From positions 6,288,789 through 6,352,788 of the forward strand of contig OY987242.1 of assembly GCA_963920765.1 (NCBI GenBank): 64,000 bases of DNA. The letters are read 5' to 3'. Below are positions 51,994 to 64,000 of the stretch, piece after piece. The DNA is from Ulota crispa. Its lineage: Eukaryota > Streptophyta > Bryopsida > Orthotrichales > Orthotrichaceae. A program made the position numbers and the translations under genes. Each line of letters begins with the position of its first letter. Within the stretch, counting starts at the first letter, position 1. A model generated the notes under the pieces. The model was not told where the DNA came from. It worked only from the letters and a program-made list of their open reading frames with translations, and made no database searches.

Positions 51994-54900
51994 ATGGCAA
52001 TGGATGGGAGCCGTCTTGCGATGGCGATGCAATCGTCGTCATCCTCGTCCTCAGTTTTAACGCCGTGCGTGGAGCTCGGGAGCGGGCATGGCTTCTTGCT
52101 GGGTGGTGGTGCCAGAGAGATGAGCAGCTTGAGGCAACAGGGGCGTTTAGTCCGAAGGGAGCTTTCTCGGCGACGCAGTGGTGGTGGTGGTGGTCGAGTC
52201 ATGGCGAAATTGGCGAGTGGAATGCGAATTGGGAGCAACACCGCCGGGAAGCAGGGTGTGATGTCGCAGCAGATGATGCTGAACCAACTGGTGGAGCAGC
52301 GCATGTCATCAGGGGCGATGGAGGAGCTCGAGCTCGAGCGCGGCGTGTGCAACCCCTTCCGCAAGTATACTCCCGAAAGGGTGAGCGCCTGCAATAATTC
52401 TTCCAGACCAAAATTCTTGCAAAATGTGAAACTAACACATGATGTTAATCTGGCTGAGAAGGAATCACAAGTTGCATCTCGCTTGGCTCTTTTTGCACTT
52501 GAATTCTTCTTATACCCAAACCCAACGGTGCTAGTATGTGAGCTTGTGAACATTGAGCCTACAATATAGATACCACACACCATAGAAGGTGTATGTATCT
52601 TAAACACATATAATATGGGTGTTTGTAACATACATAACCTATAATCATAGACGATTTCTATAGTATATACACCTATAACATAGGTGTGTAGTATTCTAGG
52701 CTCATGGGCTCACACTCCTATGCTCACATAATAGCAACCTTGTACCCAAATTTCTTTAATCCCACCACCCGATGCCTCAACATTTTCACCATGACCCAGT
52801 AAATGTGCTACAGGCAGTGATGATGTGGCAAATCTTCAGCATGTTCAAGAATGCCATTTAGAGAACGTCTTAATGAAGGCATTTGAGAATATTGTAAGAA
52901 TCAGAGCTTTGAGTCAAAGAGTGTAATCCAGAGTAGTGAAAAGCTTATAAGGCTGGGTTGCTCATATATTTAATATGAGTATTATATGTTTGAGCTTTAA
53001 AAACTTCGGTGGTTCATGTCATATCCAAACCTCTATAATCCCATCACTGGGTGCCTCAACCTTTCCACTGTGACTCAGCAAGTGTACTATTATAGGCAAT
53101 GATGATGTGGCAAATCTTCAGCATGTTAAAGAATGCCATTTAGAGAACGTCATAATGAAGGCATTTGAGAACATTGTAAGAATGAGTCAAAAGAGTGTAA
53201 TCCAGAGTAGTGAAAAGCTCATAAGGCTGGGTTGCTCATATACTTAATGTGAGTATTATATGCTTGAGCTATAAAAACTTCGGTAGAGTAGTACTGCTCA
53301 TGGGAAATCTCTACCTAGAGTGTACTCCTCTGGAATATTTTCTCGTTAAGTACTCTACCTAAATGTGGTTCCTTCGAATTAGGTTTTATGTACATCATCA
53401 TTTTCGTACTTGGTAGAACTCTGAGAAGGTTGGAATTGATGTGTTTGTGGGCCAGGTGCGGGGAAAAGTGCTGGAGTCACCGGGGGCCTTGTTTTCAGTC
53501 GTTAGCCGAGGGTATGAGATCATCAGCAGCCTGGGATTTTATTGGGCCAAAATCTCGTATGATTGTATTGTTGGACGAGGTGAGGAGATGGTTCCACTGC
53601 GTGCTGCACAGCTTCGGAGTCTTCTCTGTGACCTGGGCCCCTCGTTTATCAAAGCGGGACAAGTAAGAGAACTGACACAATTTGCACGGTTCATCCTTCT
53701 GTTTACATTTCGATTCTCTAGAGGGCATGGCAATTTCGGTTTTTGCACCGTTTGTTAGGTTAGGCACACAATTAGTAGTCTCTCTAAATAAGACGTAATG
53801 TTATTTAACTCCATTTGTGTTTGTCTGGTTATCTTTGCATGTAGGATGATGCTTTAAGGTAGAGGGTACCGTTTACGCTATTTCTAAGCACTCTAAAATA
53901 TGAAGGACTTGAACTTTTAGGAAACCAGTTTAGAGGTTTAGTGAGATTTATGGTTACAAGAGTCAAAACTTTATTAATTCAGTATCTTTTTTTTACTATG
54001 TGTTGAGATTATATGCAACTACAGGTTAGGAGGTTGTAGAACGCGGTCATGGGCTCAGTTTTTTGAAAGATCAGTGGTCATAAGCATTTAGACTAGTCAT
54101 GCTCACGCCACTTGCTAATTGAAGGCCAACCGAGTGTTTGGATAATTGAGTTACTGTGGGTGATGGGGTTTAGTACAGGAGACGAGAGCAGGTTATTAAC
54201 GGCATAAAATCCTCCGCTTTGCTTTTAGACAACAGGTGGTGACATTAATACTATCTGGTTGTATTGTACAGGTTTTGGCCAACAGACCAGATATTGTTCG
54301 TGAGGATTACATGAATGAACTTTGTGGTTTACAGGACGATGTGCCTGCATTTTCTAACGAGGTATTGTAACTGATTTTACTTGGTGCAATGCGTTTGAAC
54401 AAAGTATTGCTGTAGTCTCATAAATGCAGTACTAAAGAGCTCCGTTGGAGCTGTGTTCTTTTTTGCACCTCGTTTTTAATGTTGATTTTTCCAATATTGA
54501 TTTGCAGGTTGCGTTCAGAATTATTGAAGCAGAAATGGGAGTGCCACTTGAGCAAGTGTTTAGCAAAATTTCGGCGTCTCCAATTGCCGCTGCTAGTCTT
54601 GGTCAAGTATATCGTGGGACTCTTCGTACCACTGGGGAAGAAGTGGCGATCAAAGTGAGTTTAATTTAGTCTTGTTGTGTCGAATAGGTTTTCACTGAGG
54701 TTCTTTTGTTGTTTACCCTCTTTTTCCTGTTCATACTTTAGTTTCTTCCTGAAAAGGACAAGATATACTGATAAATGGACTTTGATGTTGAGCAGGTGCA
54801 AAGACCTAACATTGAACCAATCATTTACAGAGACTTGTTTCTATTTCGGAAATTAGCGTCTCTCTTGAATCCCATCAGTGTCCAGAAACTGGGATGCAAC

Positions 54901-56250
54901 GCAGAGCTTATTGTTGACGAATTTGGGGAGAAGCTATTGGAAGAGCTCGACTACACGCTCGTAAGCTTTCTCAACGCACTTTTCTCTTGCTATGGTTTTG
55001 ACGTATTGGTCGTCTAAATTGTGTTCACTTATTTTTTTTACTAATTGCTGCACATCGTGTTTTGCAGGAAGCTCGTAACATTTTAGACTTTTATGAGAAC
55101 TTTAAGGTGGACAAAACTGTCAAAATCCCACTTGTATACAAACAACTGAGTGGTCAGCAAGTGCTCGTCATGGAATGGATCGATGGCATCCGATGCACTG
55201 ACCCGCAGGTTAGGAAGTAGCTTATAGGCTTTGAGTTTGTTAATGAGTTTTAGCATTGGTACTTCAGCTTCTATACCACGGTTTTCTATGTTTCATTTTG
55301 CTCTCATCTTCGTAACGTAGTGTAGAACCTTGAAGAGCAGCTACTTTTCATAGCTATTTTATTTTACCTCTTTTGTCCTTTTATATTTGCATTTGCAACA
55401 TAGACTACCCGTTTCATGTGTGTCTTGGCTTTGATAGAGTTTTAAAACTTTTCCTTGCAGGCTATAAAGAATGCAGGCATTGATGTAGAGGCTTTTATTA
55501 CCGTAGGAGTAAGTGCTGCTTTACGGCAATTGTTAGAATTTGGTCTATTTCATGGAGATCCACACCCTGGCAACATTTTTGCTATGCGAGATGGCCGAAT
55601 TGCCTACGTCGACTTCGGAAATGTTGCAGAACTTAGTCAGGTATGCCCTGATTTGAATAAATTTTTATTTCTCCTAACAAGTTTAGAACTTGATACAATC
55701 GTTCCTCTATTTTCTTGTTTTGATCCTTTCCAATAAACAATGCTTGTCTTACTCGAGGGAAGTAGCTTTTTTATATATATATATATATATAGAGATAGAG
55801 GGAATTACTAAAACGACACCCTAAATTGCTAAAGGGACACCCCTCTCAGCATGAAAATGTGTTTTTTAATGCTGATTTTATTGATTTTTTTATTGGGATC
55901 AAAAGATTTATTTCACCTTTATCATTCTAAGGCTATACAAAAAAGAAAAGAAAAGGTGTGCTTAAATTTCAAACTAAGAATACAGGACTTTTGAGTTACT
56001 TAAAGCAAAAATGCATCAAAAAATAGTATTGGTACAATAACATTTCAATTTTTTTTGTATTTGTCATGTTTTCTTTCAAGGAGGTGGTAGTGTTGTGATT
56101 GAATGAATGATGGACCACTTAATATATCAAAAATAGCACTAAATTATCAAATTTCATGCTCAAAGGGGGTGTCCCGTTAGCAATTTAGGGTGTCAATTTA
56201 GTAATTCCCTATATATATACATATATATGTAAATATGTATATATATGTAA

Positions 56251-56294
<44 letters not shown>

Positions 56295-58465
56295 TTATAT
56301 TTATATTTATATTTATATTGGATTTATGATAGGAGAAGCTTGCGTGTACTTTTTAAAACGGGTTTTTCTGGCTTATCTTACTGGTGGTGTTGCTGACAGA
56401 GAAACAAGCAAATATTGATAGATGCAGTTGTGCACGCTGTTAACGAGGATTATACGGAGATGGCTGGAGATTTTACCAGGCTGGGTTTCCTTGCTCCTGG
56501 TACTGATGTTACACCTATTATCCCGGCTTTAGAGTCCATTTGGCAAAACTCAACCGGCAAAGGTTTAGCAGATTTCAACTTCCGTTCTGTCACCGGTGAG
56601 TATCTTTTATTTAGCACATGACATATTTGCATCCAAAGTTTATTTTGAATAGGTTTATCAGAAAGTTTACTATCCTCGTCATCATGTGGGTAGCTTGCTT
56701 GGCCATGCGCTGCTAGATTTGATCCTTGTTAGCATGAAGTTCCTATTTATAGGTGTTGATACAACTTGCCCTCTTGGACATGTTTGCAGAGAAATTTAAT
56801 CAGCTTGTGTATCAATATCCTATTCGAATCCCGGAGAGGTTTTCTTTAGTCATTCGATCATTACTGACGCAAGAGGGCATCTGCTTAACACTTTCACCCG
56901 ACTTCAAGTTTCTAGAGGTACACCTCTTTTTTTTATTGGAACTTGAAAATCTCGACCTGAAAGAATACTAGATACTTACACGTGTTAGCTGTGCATTGCA
57001 GGTGGCATATCCATACGTGGCAAAACGACTGTTGACTGACCCAGATCCAGCTCTGCGGGAGCGCCTCCTGCAGGTGCTATTCAAGGACGGTCTGTTCCAG
57101 TGGAAAAGGCTGGAGAATCTGATTGTTCTAGCCAGGGAGCAAGTGACCATGATGAATCGCAATCTTCCTGTTAATGGCTCGCAACCAGCGTCTACAAACG
57201 GTTCAAACGGCAGCAGGTACTTGTCCTCCCAATGTCTTCCCTTGAAAAGTATGGATAAAGAATAAAGATCTATCGTAATGCAGAAATCAAGGTGAAACAA
57301 CAACCTCGAGTGATTGAATAAAATATAGAAAGTTGACATTGGACTCTCATAGATTATAGTAATTTTTGAATCATTTTTTGGATTGTTAAACTGTAGGGTA
57401 TGGTTTATTCTTTCTACTAGTGTAGTTCGTTACCTTCCTTGGACTTCCCTAAATGGTGTATTGGAACTATTATATAGATCTGGAAGCATCCACTTTTGGC
57501 CTAGTTTTGTGAAGTTATATTGAGAGGGTTTCAGTGCTGCAGGTTGTGTTTCTTTCAAGAGTTAAGTTTTAGGACCTGTGGAGAGGAAATCATTTCACAT
57601 TTTGTTCAATTTGAGTGTTGGGCTTGCTGACTTACGTTAGCTTGTGAACGTTCCTTGAAAACAGTGTTAGAAGATCGAGAAAACCAGCCGGTGGGAAACT
57701 AGATTTGACGGACACAATCAACGACGGTGCAAGATTGGTTGTCTCAGACGGAGAGTTACGACGTCAGCTGTTGATGGCTTTCACAGAAGACTCCCGGTTA
57801 CACGTCCGTGAGGTGGGCTAAGGCTTTCATACCGTAACATTTATCAGCTTTTTCCCTGCAATTTTGGTGCAGTTTTCGTTGTTCTAAGTAACTTCAAAGT
57901 ATGGTCATCGTGAGAAAGATACGAAGTATCTGAGATTAAATTGCCCAAATTCGGCATTCCATGTTTTATTTCACGGTTTTGTGTAGTATATACAAGGACT
58001 TTCTTATTGTTTATTTTCAGTTATTTTTTACCTGCACATGCGGTTTTCTTTATTTGATTCTAATAAGGCAGAGCTTGGGTTATCTGAATTATGTTTTCAA
58101 TCGAAATTGTCATTTTAGAATTATGATTCCTTGGTGGTTTCGTGACACCAGAGAACGACAAAAATAGAATATACGGAGCTTTTGTTTGCTAATACCGTGC
58201 TTTTTATTTTGGGGTGATGACAGTTGTATGATATTTACCGGCTGATAGAAGGGGAGTTCAATCCCAGCACGGTGTTCACAGACCTCGTCCAAGGTATGTG
58301 GTCAATTTCTCCCGCTTTTGTGCATGTTGTGATTAATGTGAAGGCAGTTTCTGCTTGATTTGGTTGTAATGAATTCTCGTCTTGTCATTTGCAGGTCTAC
58401 CAAATGCTACTCGTGAGTTGATGTTATCCTGGAGTGACTCGGTCCTTTCTGATCGCCGACGGTAG
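51994..58465 (+). CDS. ABC1K1: Chloroplast ABC1-like atypical kinase ABC1K1 (PGR6)
   Basis: It is a UbiB-family kinase of plastoglobules that influences plastoquinone and tocopherol metabolism and photosynthetic electron flow (known for ABC1K1). Thirteen exons join in frame: 51994-52380, 53429-53662, 54272-54361, 54508-54654, 54796-54960, 55068-55208, 55461-55640, 56400-56595, 56790-56917, 57002-57216, 57665-57812, 58224-58293 and 58395-58465, giving 723 residues. The first 70 residues are Ser/Arg-rich, a plastid transit peptide. The ABC1 core has the KxGQ signature (LGPSFIKAGQ), the Ala-rich loop (AAASLGQVYRG), VAIKVQRP, the HGDPHPGNIF catalytic loop and AYVDFGN. A C-terminal extension ends LPNATRELMLSWSDSVLSDR, as in ABC1K1. 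Exon 2 could start 3 bases earlier, also in frame. Introns 1 and 7 carry repeats listed separately. Confidence 0.95.
52534..52726. repeat. Inverted-repeat element straddling the end of the ABC1K1 intron 1 leader side
   Basis: Words near 52534-52580 (TGTGAGCTTGTGAAC, TTGAGCCTACAATA) pair imperfectly with the complement of 52685-52726 (AGTATTCTAGGCTCATG, GGCTCACACTCC). It is probably a small MITE inside intron 1. Target duplication is unclear. Confidence 0.45.
52743..53285. repeat. Tandem duplication in ABC1K1 intron 1
   Basis: Two direct units of about 265-280 bases (52743-53022 and 53023-53285) share long runs such as GATGATGTGGCAAATCTTCA and GAATGCCATTTAGAGAACGT, with about 10% differences. 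Both are non-coding and intronic. Confidence 0.85.
55799..56210. mobile_element. MITE in ABC1K1 intron 7, within a TA microsatellite
   Basis: About 412 bases with inverted ends pairing over roughly 55 bases (GGGAATTACTAAAACGACAC at left, near complement at right). It is flanked by (TA)n tracts at 55772-55790 and 56209-56320. Target duplication cannot be read against the microsatellite. The gene's exons 7 and 8 join cleanly around it. Confidence 0.8.
56209..56320. repeat. TA-rich microsatellite in ABC1K1 intron 7
   Basis: It has long (TA)n runs with ATATGTAA and TTTATA variants. It is probably the target into which the neighbouring MITE inserted. Confidence 0.85.
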
Positions 58466-59122
58466 GAACTTGGTTGAGCAAACTTGTACTATTAATGGAT
58501 TTGGTATTCACCACTACAGGTGTGGACTTAGGAAATAGAAAATAGGAAAAAAAACAGAGTTTTGCCGTTGACATTCATCACCCGTTCTACAGACCAACGA
58601 GGCGCGAGAGAGCTTAGACTCATATGTAATCACACGTGGACGCATTTATTGGCGTTGTAGTTACAGACGAGCTTCATAGACTCCAAACAGCCTCTCTTGG
58701 TTTCGAGGAAACCTTTGAGAACCAGAGATTTCGCATTATCATGGTAAGGATAGGTACTTTGTTCAGATTAGTGCTTATTGTGATTTCATGCAGGGAAAAC
58801 CAAAATCCTGTATTTGCAGAAAAATACAACCGAAGAGCCTTCTTAGCCTGTACCGGCACAGTTTTGTGGTGAAGGTGCATAGATATGTTCATATTGTATT
58901 ATCAGAAAATTTTCGTCAAGGCAACCAAATGATTTTGGAGTGCAGATTCCGCTAAATCGAATTTGTTTGTGTCAATTATGGTTATTTCTGAACTTCTTGC
59001 AGTTTTGTAATAGCAGTCTGAAATTCAGAAACTGTTTTGTTTTTTCTGTTGTTGGCAGTTTGTTGACTTGGTTTTAACTTTCCTCTCCAACGATGCACGG
59101 TTTTTATTGATTCTATTATTAA

Positions 59123-59264
59123 CCCCTGAACGGCCCTCGGGAGCTGAGCTACGGGATCTTATTTTTTGAAAATACCCTCGCAATCAAATTGCTGACCAAC
59201 ACGTCTCGCCAGATCAATATATGGTGGACATATGGCCACAGATGGTGTTCGGAACGTTTAAGGG
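59123..59264. mobile_element. TTAA-bounded element, short copy
   Basis: A 142-base element starting CCCCTGAACGGCC and ending GGAACGTTTAAGGG, flanked by TTAA (59119-59122 and 59265-59268). The inverted ends match over about 11 bases only. Confidence 0.5.
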
Positions 59265-60265
59265 TTAAGTGGATCAGTGGATGCTGCTCTTTTCTTAATA
59301 CTGTTTTCATAACTTGGACGAGCTTTCTTTAGATTTTCATCATGGAATGCTCACTCACCGCTGCAACAATAGGTTCTTCTTTCATAGTCTGTCAAGAAAT
59401 ATGGGGTTGTATTGTCACAGCAATTTGCATAGAGCGTAGTCAATTCCAATTTTCATCCCTCGCACTTCATCTCTGTTTTTGGGCACAAATTGGGAGAGTT
59501 GGATGGCAAGTTCTATTACGATATTCTTGTAAACTTCAACTATTTTTAGTGATTGAATGGGTTTCAACTTATTTGTGAGAAATGTGCACTGAAAGACTTT
59601 GAGGATGCCACTTCCCTAATGCAAAGAAATGGCAAAATGGAAGACTACCAATTGTAAATCTCGTTATTTTTGATAAGTTTCATTGCATTCTACTCTCTTG
59701 ACCTCCACAATAGATATAGTTTAGGTAATCAAGTAATTTCCTCATACTATGTTGGTTTATGCATGATAGTAAAGCATGTATTTTAATTAAGTACAACAAG
59801 GATTTTGCCTTGGTTGGAAAAAATGCTTAGATGTGAAAAATGCTTAGATGTGTGTAAAGAACAAAACTTATATTGTAAGTAGGAGTTTTGAATTTGCAAG
59901 ACAATAAGTTGGTGCAATGGAATGCATTCATTATGTACAATAATGTGTAGGATGTGCTCTTGATGTAACGCAATTTTGTCAGATACTTTCATTTAGAGAA
60001 CAAGAAATTACAAAATAACTACAAATGACGAAAAACTAAAAAGTAACCACATGTAAAGGCACAATCACAATACTATTGCTGCCTTGCTATAGGACAAGGT
60101 GGTGAACCAAAAAATGTTTTTGTTTTTGGAGCCATGGAAAAAATTTACCAACGGATCAAGCATGCTACTAAATGTGAGTAGACACACCATGAAAAATGCA
60201 AAGAGGAATAACATAATATTTCCAAATGGAAGGAATGTTTTTTAAATGGAAAGAACACTTTTTAA

Positions 60266-60636
60266 CCCCTAAATGCTAGGCTGGTCACCATAACAAACCC
60301 ATCTATAGTGTCTTTGCAATACCTATGATGATGTGGCAAGTGTCCACCCATTATAATATTGTTTCTAAAAGTTACAAAAGTCAGCTGAGCAAGGTACCCT
60401 CATGAAAATTGCAAGAAGGGCAACATATGACCTAACACTGTGTTTCTGAATCTTCTCACAATTTGGGTTCCTTAAAAATATGAGTGCATTTGATGAGGTT
60501 ATTTTTGCCTTCCATGATGTACCATGTATCTATGATCACTTTTTTAAATAGTTCAAATAAAAAGCGACTTTTTCTATCCTACTGGTGTTTTTTGAGTGAC
60601 CAACGGACATAAAACATACTCATTGACGTTTAAGGG
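60266..60636. mobile_element. TTAA-bounded element, 371-bp copy
   Basis: It starts CCCCTAAATGC and ends GACGTTTAAGGG, with TTAA on both sides (60262-60265 and 60637-60640). The interior is non-coding. Confidence 0.5.
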
Positions 60637-61857
60637 TTAAGAAGGGCTCTTGTGAGCACCAAAGATTGGATGACGAGCTTGAAGAACCAAGTGATGAGGG
60701 GCCATTTTATAAATCTGCCCCTAAATGTGATTACTTTAAAACTAAGCCCCTATTTGTAATTATGTCTTGACCTTTGGACACTTATTTGTAAGTTCCCCAT
60801 AAACTTTAGCAACGATTGACGGACTTACGTGAAAAACTGGTTGAAAGCTAGAAAACGAAGGATAACTTTTGGAGAAGTCCTAAAAAACTCCCCAAACGAG
60901 GCCCGGATTTCATGTATTCTAGCAATGCATAGAACTCAGTGTCCAACATCTGTACCCCAGTTCCGATGGAAGGTCCTTCCCGAACAAACCAATTATAGCC
61001 TTTTTGGCTTCTGTTTCGATGAAGCACAAAACACAGAAAACGAAATAAAAATCGGAGCGGATCTCCGGAACTCCCAATTATGGCAGTGGGGTTGGGAAAT
61101 TGGGAATAACTTAAGCTCCATTTCTGCTTCCGAGGGAGCCTCATGCGTGGCCACAAGAATCCAAAATAGCACTCCTGCCACTGCATCTCACAGTGTCAAA
61201 CTACCTTGACCTCCACAAACCGGTTGACCAGTTGCCATGGCCAACAGCAAGTGGGCCAAAGCGCAGATCAAGGCCGGGCCACACCATACTAAACCAGCGT
61301 TTTGTAAAAAACAGGTGACGGCTTTTAATCCTATGTGTAAAAGTAGATTTTTTGATTTTTTATGTTCACTTTCTGGTCTGTTCAAATTTGGTGTTTTTGA
61401 GAGTTCATCAATTGTTGCATCTCAAACCTCCTAATTTAGGGTGTCTTTCCATGTGAGATTGGTAGCCGGTGGAGGTCACTGTAGCTCACTAATAATCAGT
61501 TAAATGGGAGTTCTTGTTTTTTTGGAATCCCATCCAACCAATTATCGATGAGCTTCACCGGCCACTATGCTTACATGGAAAAATGCCCTTGGAATGGTGG
61601 AGAGATAATCTTTAGTAAAAAAAATAGACGAAACCTTGAAAAAGTGATAGTCCTCCAATTTTCAAAAAATGCAAGTTACTTCTTCATCCGTTTCAAATTG
61701 GCTATTTTTGCCTATGTGGCCTTGGCATTGGTCCCCAGGTCCCTAGCAGCATACCGGTGCAAGTGGAGTGGGCACAAGACTTCTCAAGTGTCCATATTCC
61801 TCATTCCCCTACACAATAACAATAAGGGTACCCACACCTTTGTCACCCCATTCTTAA

Positions 61858-62795
61858 CCCCTAAAGGACCATTGTCCCTTTGGGGGACAGGCTGGACTTT
61901 GGGCATGTACCTATGGCTAAACTACTTTGTGTGATTTTTTTAAACTTTTGTGGAAGGAGTGGGGAATTCAAAGATCTATGTGGGCATCTAATTTTTTCTT
62001 CATTTTGACATTTGATGAAGAAGTTATGCATGAATTTATGAAAATTTGGGCATGATTGCCTGCCTGCCTGGGCAACCCAAAAACTTCTTTAAAAATTACA
62101 TTTTTTTAAAATTAAAATTTGAAATTGGTTCTTTAGATTTTTTTTTATAGGTGAGAAGTTTTGAATCATTCAATTTCAATCAATGAGATGAAGGTTATGA
62201 GGAGTTTTTGTTTGCAGGAAGTTATGGATTCTCTGCTCTAAAATAAACTTTGAAGTCCTTTATTCTACTCAATTTTCATTATTTTGGAACAAAAATTAAA
62301 CCAAAGGAAGTAGATTGATTATCACAACATTATGACCGTTAGGATTTGCATTTTTCATTTCAATAATTAAATTCTTAACAATTTAGTGATTTGACTCATT
62401 CTCTACTTCTTTTGACTTACTGATTTTTCCCATGTATTGTATAGTTCCAATTGATTTGAAAATTCTCCCACACATACCTAACTTGATCTCCTACATGGAA
62501 AAAATAAGGGCAACTTTGGGTAGAGCAACTTTTTTGTTATAAGAATGGTCAAAGGCTTCTGAAATTTTTGGGCAGCATGGAAAATAACTTTTTTTTTCAC
62601 TTTAGATGTAAATATCTCACTCCTCTCCATCTAGAATGAGCTGATTTTTTTTCCCATAAGTACCTCTTCTAGTCTATAGCAAGATCCTATGGTTGGATTT
62701 CCCAAAAACAAAACATAAAATCCCTTTTTACTAAACCTCCTAGAAGTGGCAGTTTTCAGTGATTTTCACAAAAAAAGGGCATGGTCCTTTAGGGG
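61858..62795. mobile_element. TTAA-bounded element, 938-bp copy
   Basis: It starts CCCCTAAAGGACCATTGTCC and ends GGGCATGGTCCTTTAGGGG, an inverted match of about 18 bases. TTAA occurs at 61854-61857 and 62796-62799. No transposase frame is seen inside. Confidence 0.7.
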
Positions 62796-64000
62796 TTAAT
62801 CTTTAGAGAATGGGGTACATGGCATTTTCTCTTGGATTTGTGGAAGGTCCCATTCTTTGAAGATTGAGAAATTTTTCTCTTCACCTTTGGAGGAAATGAA
62901 TAGGCATGAAAAAGATTTAGCAAGTGAAATTTTTACCCTTGTTATATCTAGGATTTTTTTTTTTCATTTTTTAAGAAGTGCCAAAGTGGCGGTTTAATAT
63001 GTTATAGTGGTGCTCCATATTTCAACATTCATCCACATATTGGATAGAAAATATCACATTAGCACAAATTACATGTCTATAATTTGGTTTTCATCCACAA
63101 TTTGACAATTTCATCCAAGTTTTTTTAAAGTTTGAAGTTTTTTGACGATTTCATCCAAATAATTGTGTTTTTTTTTCTATAAGCTTGGTGCCAGTCAAAA
63201 AAAATTGGTGCACTTTTGCCCCAAATCGCCGAAAAAAGAAACCTTGGTTATATCCTTTTTTTCATCTTACTCTTCTTGCTTTCACCTTCTTTTGTAGTTG
63301 GAAACCTTGACAAAGTGTGTGAATGCAACTTGATTTCTTACAGCATCACCATTTTTCAAGTAAACTTGTTTATTACCTACCCCCACTCACAAAAGGGGGA
63401 TCATACCTTCTTCATAAAGAAGTGCTCCCATTAGAGGTAGTCATAGCTTCTCAACTCCATTCTCAATCTTTTGTAGAATGCCAACATTGCAGGGCAACTG
63501 CTACTCCTAAAGGACCAAGTGGCTGTTCAATAGCCACTTGAGAACTCGGGTAGGGTCATATAGAATCAATTTTTGTTGGATGTTCTCAAAACTGTTACAC
63601 AAGGTGCAAATATGTATCCCTCAAGTGGAAATGTAATTTTTTCCCCAATCGGATGCTCGGTTCAAAAGTTATGTTGCGTAAAAGAATTAGGGCAGTTCGA
63701 GCAGCTTGGGCATCTTTGGAGAATCATATGCTAAAACTCTCATCAACTTTTGAAATTTGGCAAGTATGTAACCAAAAAGACATGGTGTACAATTGTCAAA
63801 AAAAATTTGAGCTCTCACATCATGTTTTGAAGGAAGTCAAACTTTGTTAACTAAGTTTGGGCAGTTTCAAGAAAAAACAATCCTCTAGCTTCAAGCCCTA
63901 TTATCTTTCAATCTGTAAATCCAAAGCTCTTGAAATTTTTTTTGCTAATTTCAATTTTTTGTCTCCAACTATTCACCATTTAGATTTCAAATAAAAGACT

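Larger units (their letters stand above)
58466..64000. other. AT-rich intergenic DNA after ABC1K1
   Basis: The first part is the ABC1K1 3' region. Three TTAA-bounded elements are listed separately (59123, 60266, 61858). The stretch 60700-61240 reads like LTR or solo-LTR DNA, with phrases of repeated 'GCCCCTATTTGTAA' type, and its open frames have no domain. No gene was recognised. Confidence 0.5.

Noticed and set aside
51362..52631. Two minus-strand frames of 226 and 231 codons near the ABC1K1 start
   Set aside because: They overlap the ABC1K1 first exon and leader, have low-complexity Ser/Pro/Arg composition and no domain.
60829..61209. 126-codon open frame
   Set aside because: No domain, equally open on the other strand, and located in LTR-like DNA.

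Overview
The window looks like nuclear DNA of a land plant. The genes have many GT–AG introns, long untranslated leaders and plant-only families (cytosolic alkaline/neutral invertase, chloroplast ABC1K kinase, L-type lectin receptor kinase, AVT amino-acid transporter). They sit as moderately GC-rich islands in AT-rich DNA full of small inverted-repeat transposons. A non-seed plant such as a moss or another bryophyte, or a lycophyte, is my guess; nothing in the sequence proves it. I saw no rRNA, tRNA, CRISPR array, or bacterial or organellar operon.

Layout: 1-8300 is AT-rich with no recognisable gene. 8450-13174 (+) holds a GH100 invertase with a long leader that contains a diverged internal duplication. 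13175-20165 is non-coding DNA with a few MITEs and one unidentified GC-richer stretch. 20166-21007 is a rearranged Stowaway-like element. 21056-23927 (-) is a vacuolar-type amino-acid transporter in three exons. 24000-30900 is gene-free and carries several MITE families, including one element with two younger elements nested in it. 31121-32858 (+) is a small four-exon gene for a putatively organellar protein that I cannot name. 33489-35296 (+) is a decayed lectin receptor kinase. 35632-36830 (+) is a two-exon gene related to bacterial pyrimidine-dimer DNA glycosylases. 39919-42398 (-) is the proteasome lid deubiquitinase RPN11 in six exons. 46629-49008 (+) is a ZIP metal transporter in four exons. 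51994-58465 (+) is ABC1K1 in thirteen exons. 58466-64000 is gene-free.

The genes do not form a pathway. They are independent housekeeping or transport genes: sucrose cleavage in the cytosol, vacuolar amino-acid movement, protein turnover, metal uptake and plastid lipid/quinone regulation. All exon chains below were checked for GT–AG borders and continuous reading frame, and each sums to a multiple of three.

The two main points of interest are these. (1) A bacterial-type UV-photoproduct glycosylase homologue now has an intron and an N-terminal extension, which suggests horizontal transfer. (2) There is a family of hairpin-like elements bounded by TTAA with CCCCTAAA-type ends, which resembles piggyBac insertion and includes a 456-bp near-palindrome. 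Around them are well-resolved transposon insertions: CACTA with 3-bp duplications, mariner-like with TA, Mutator-like with 9 bp, and Tourist-like with TTA.
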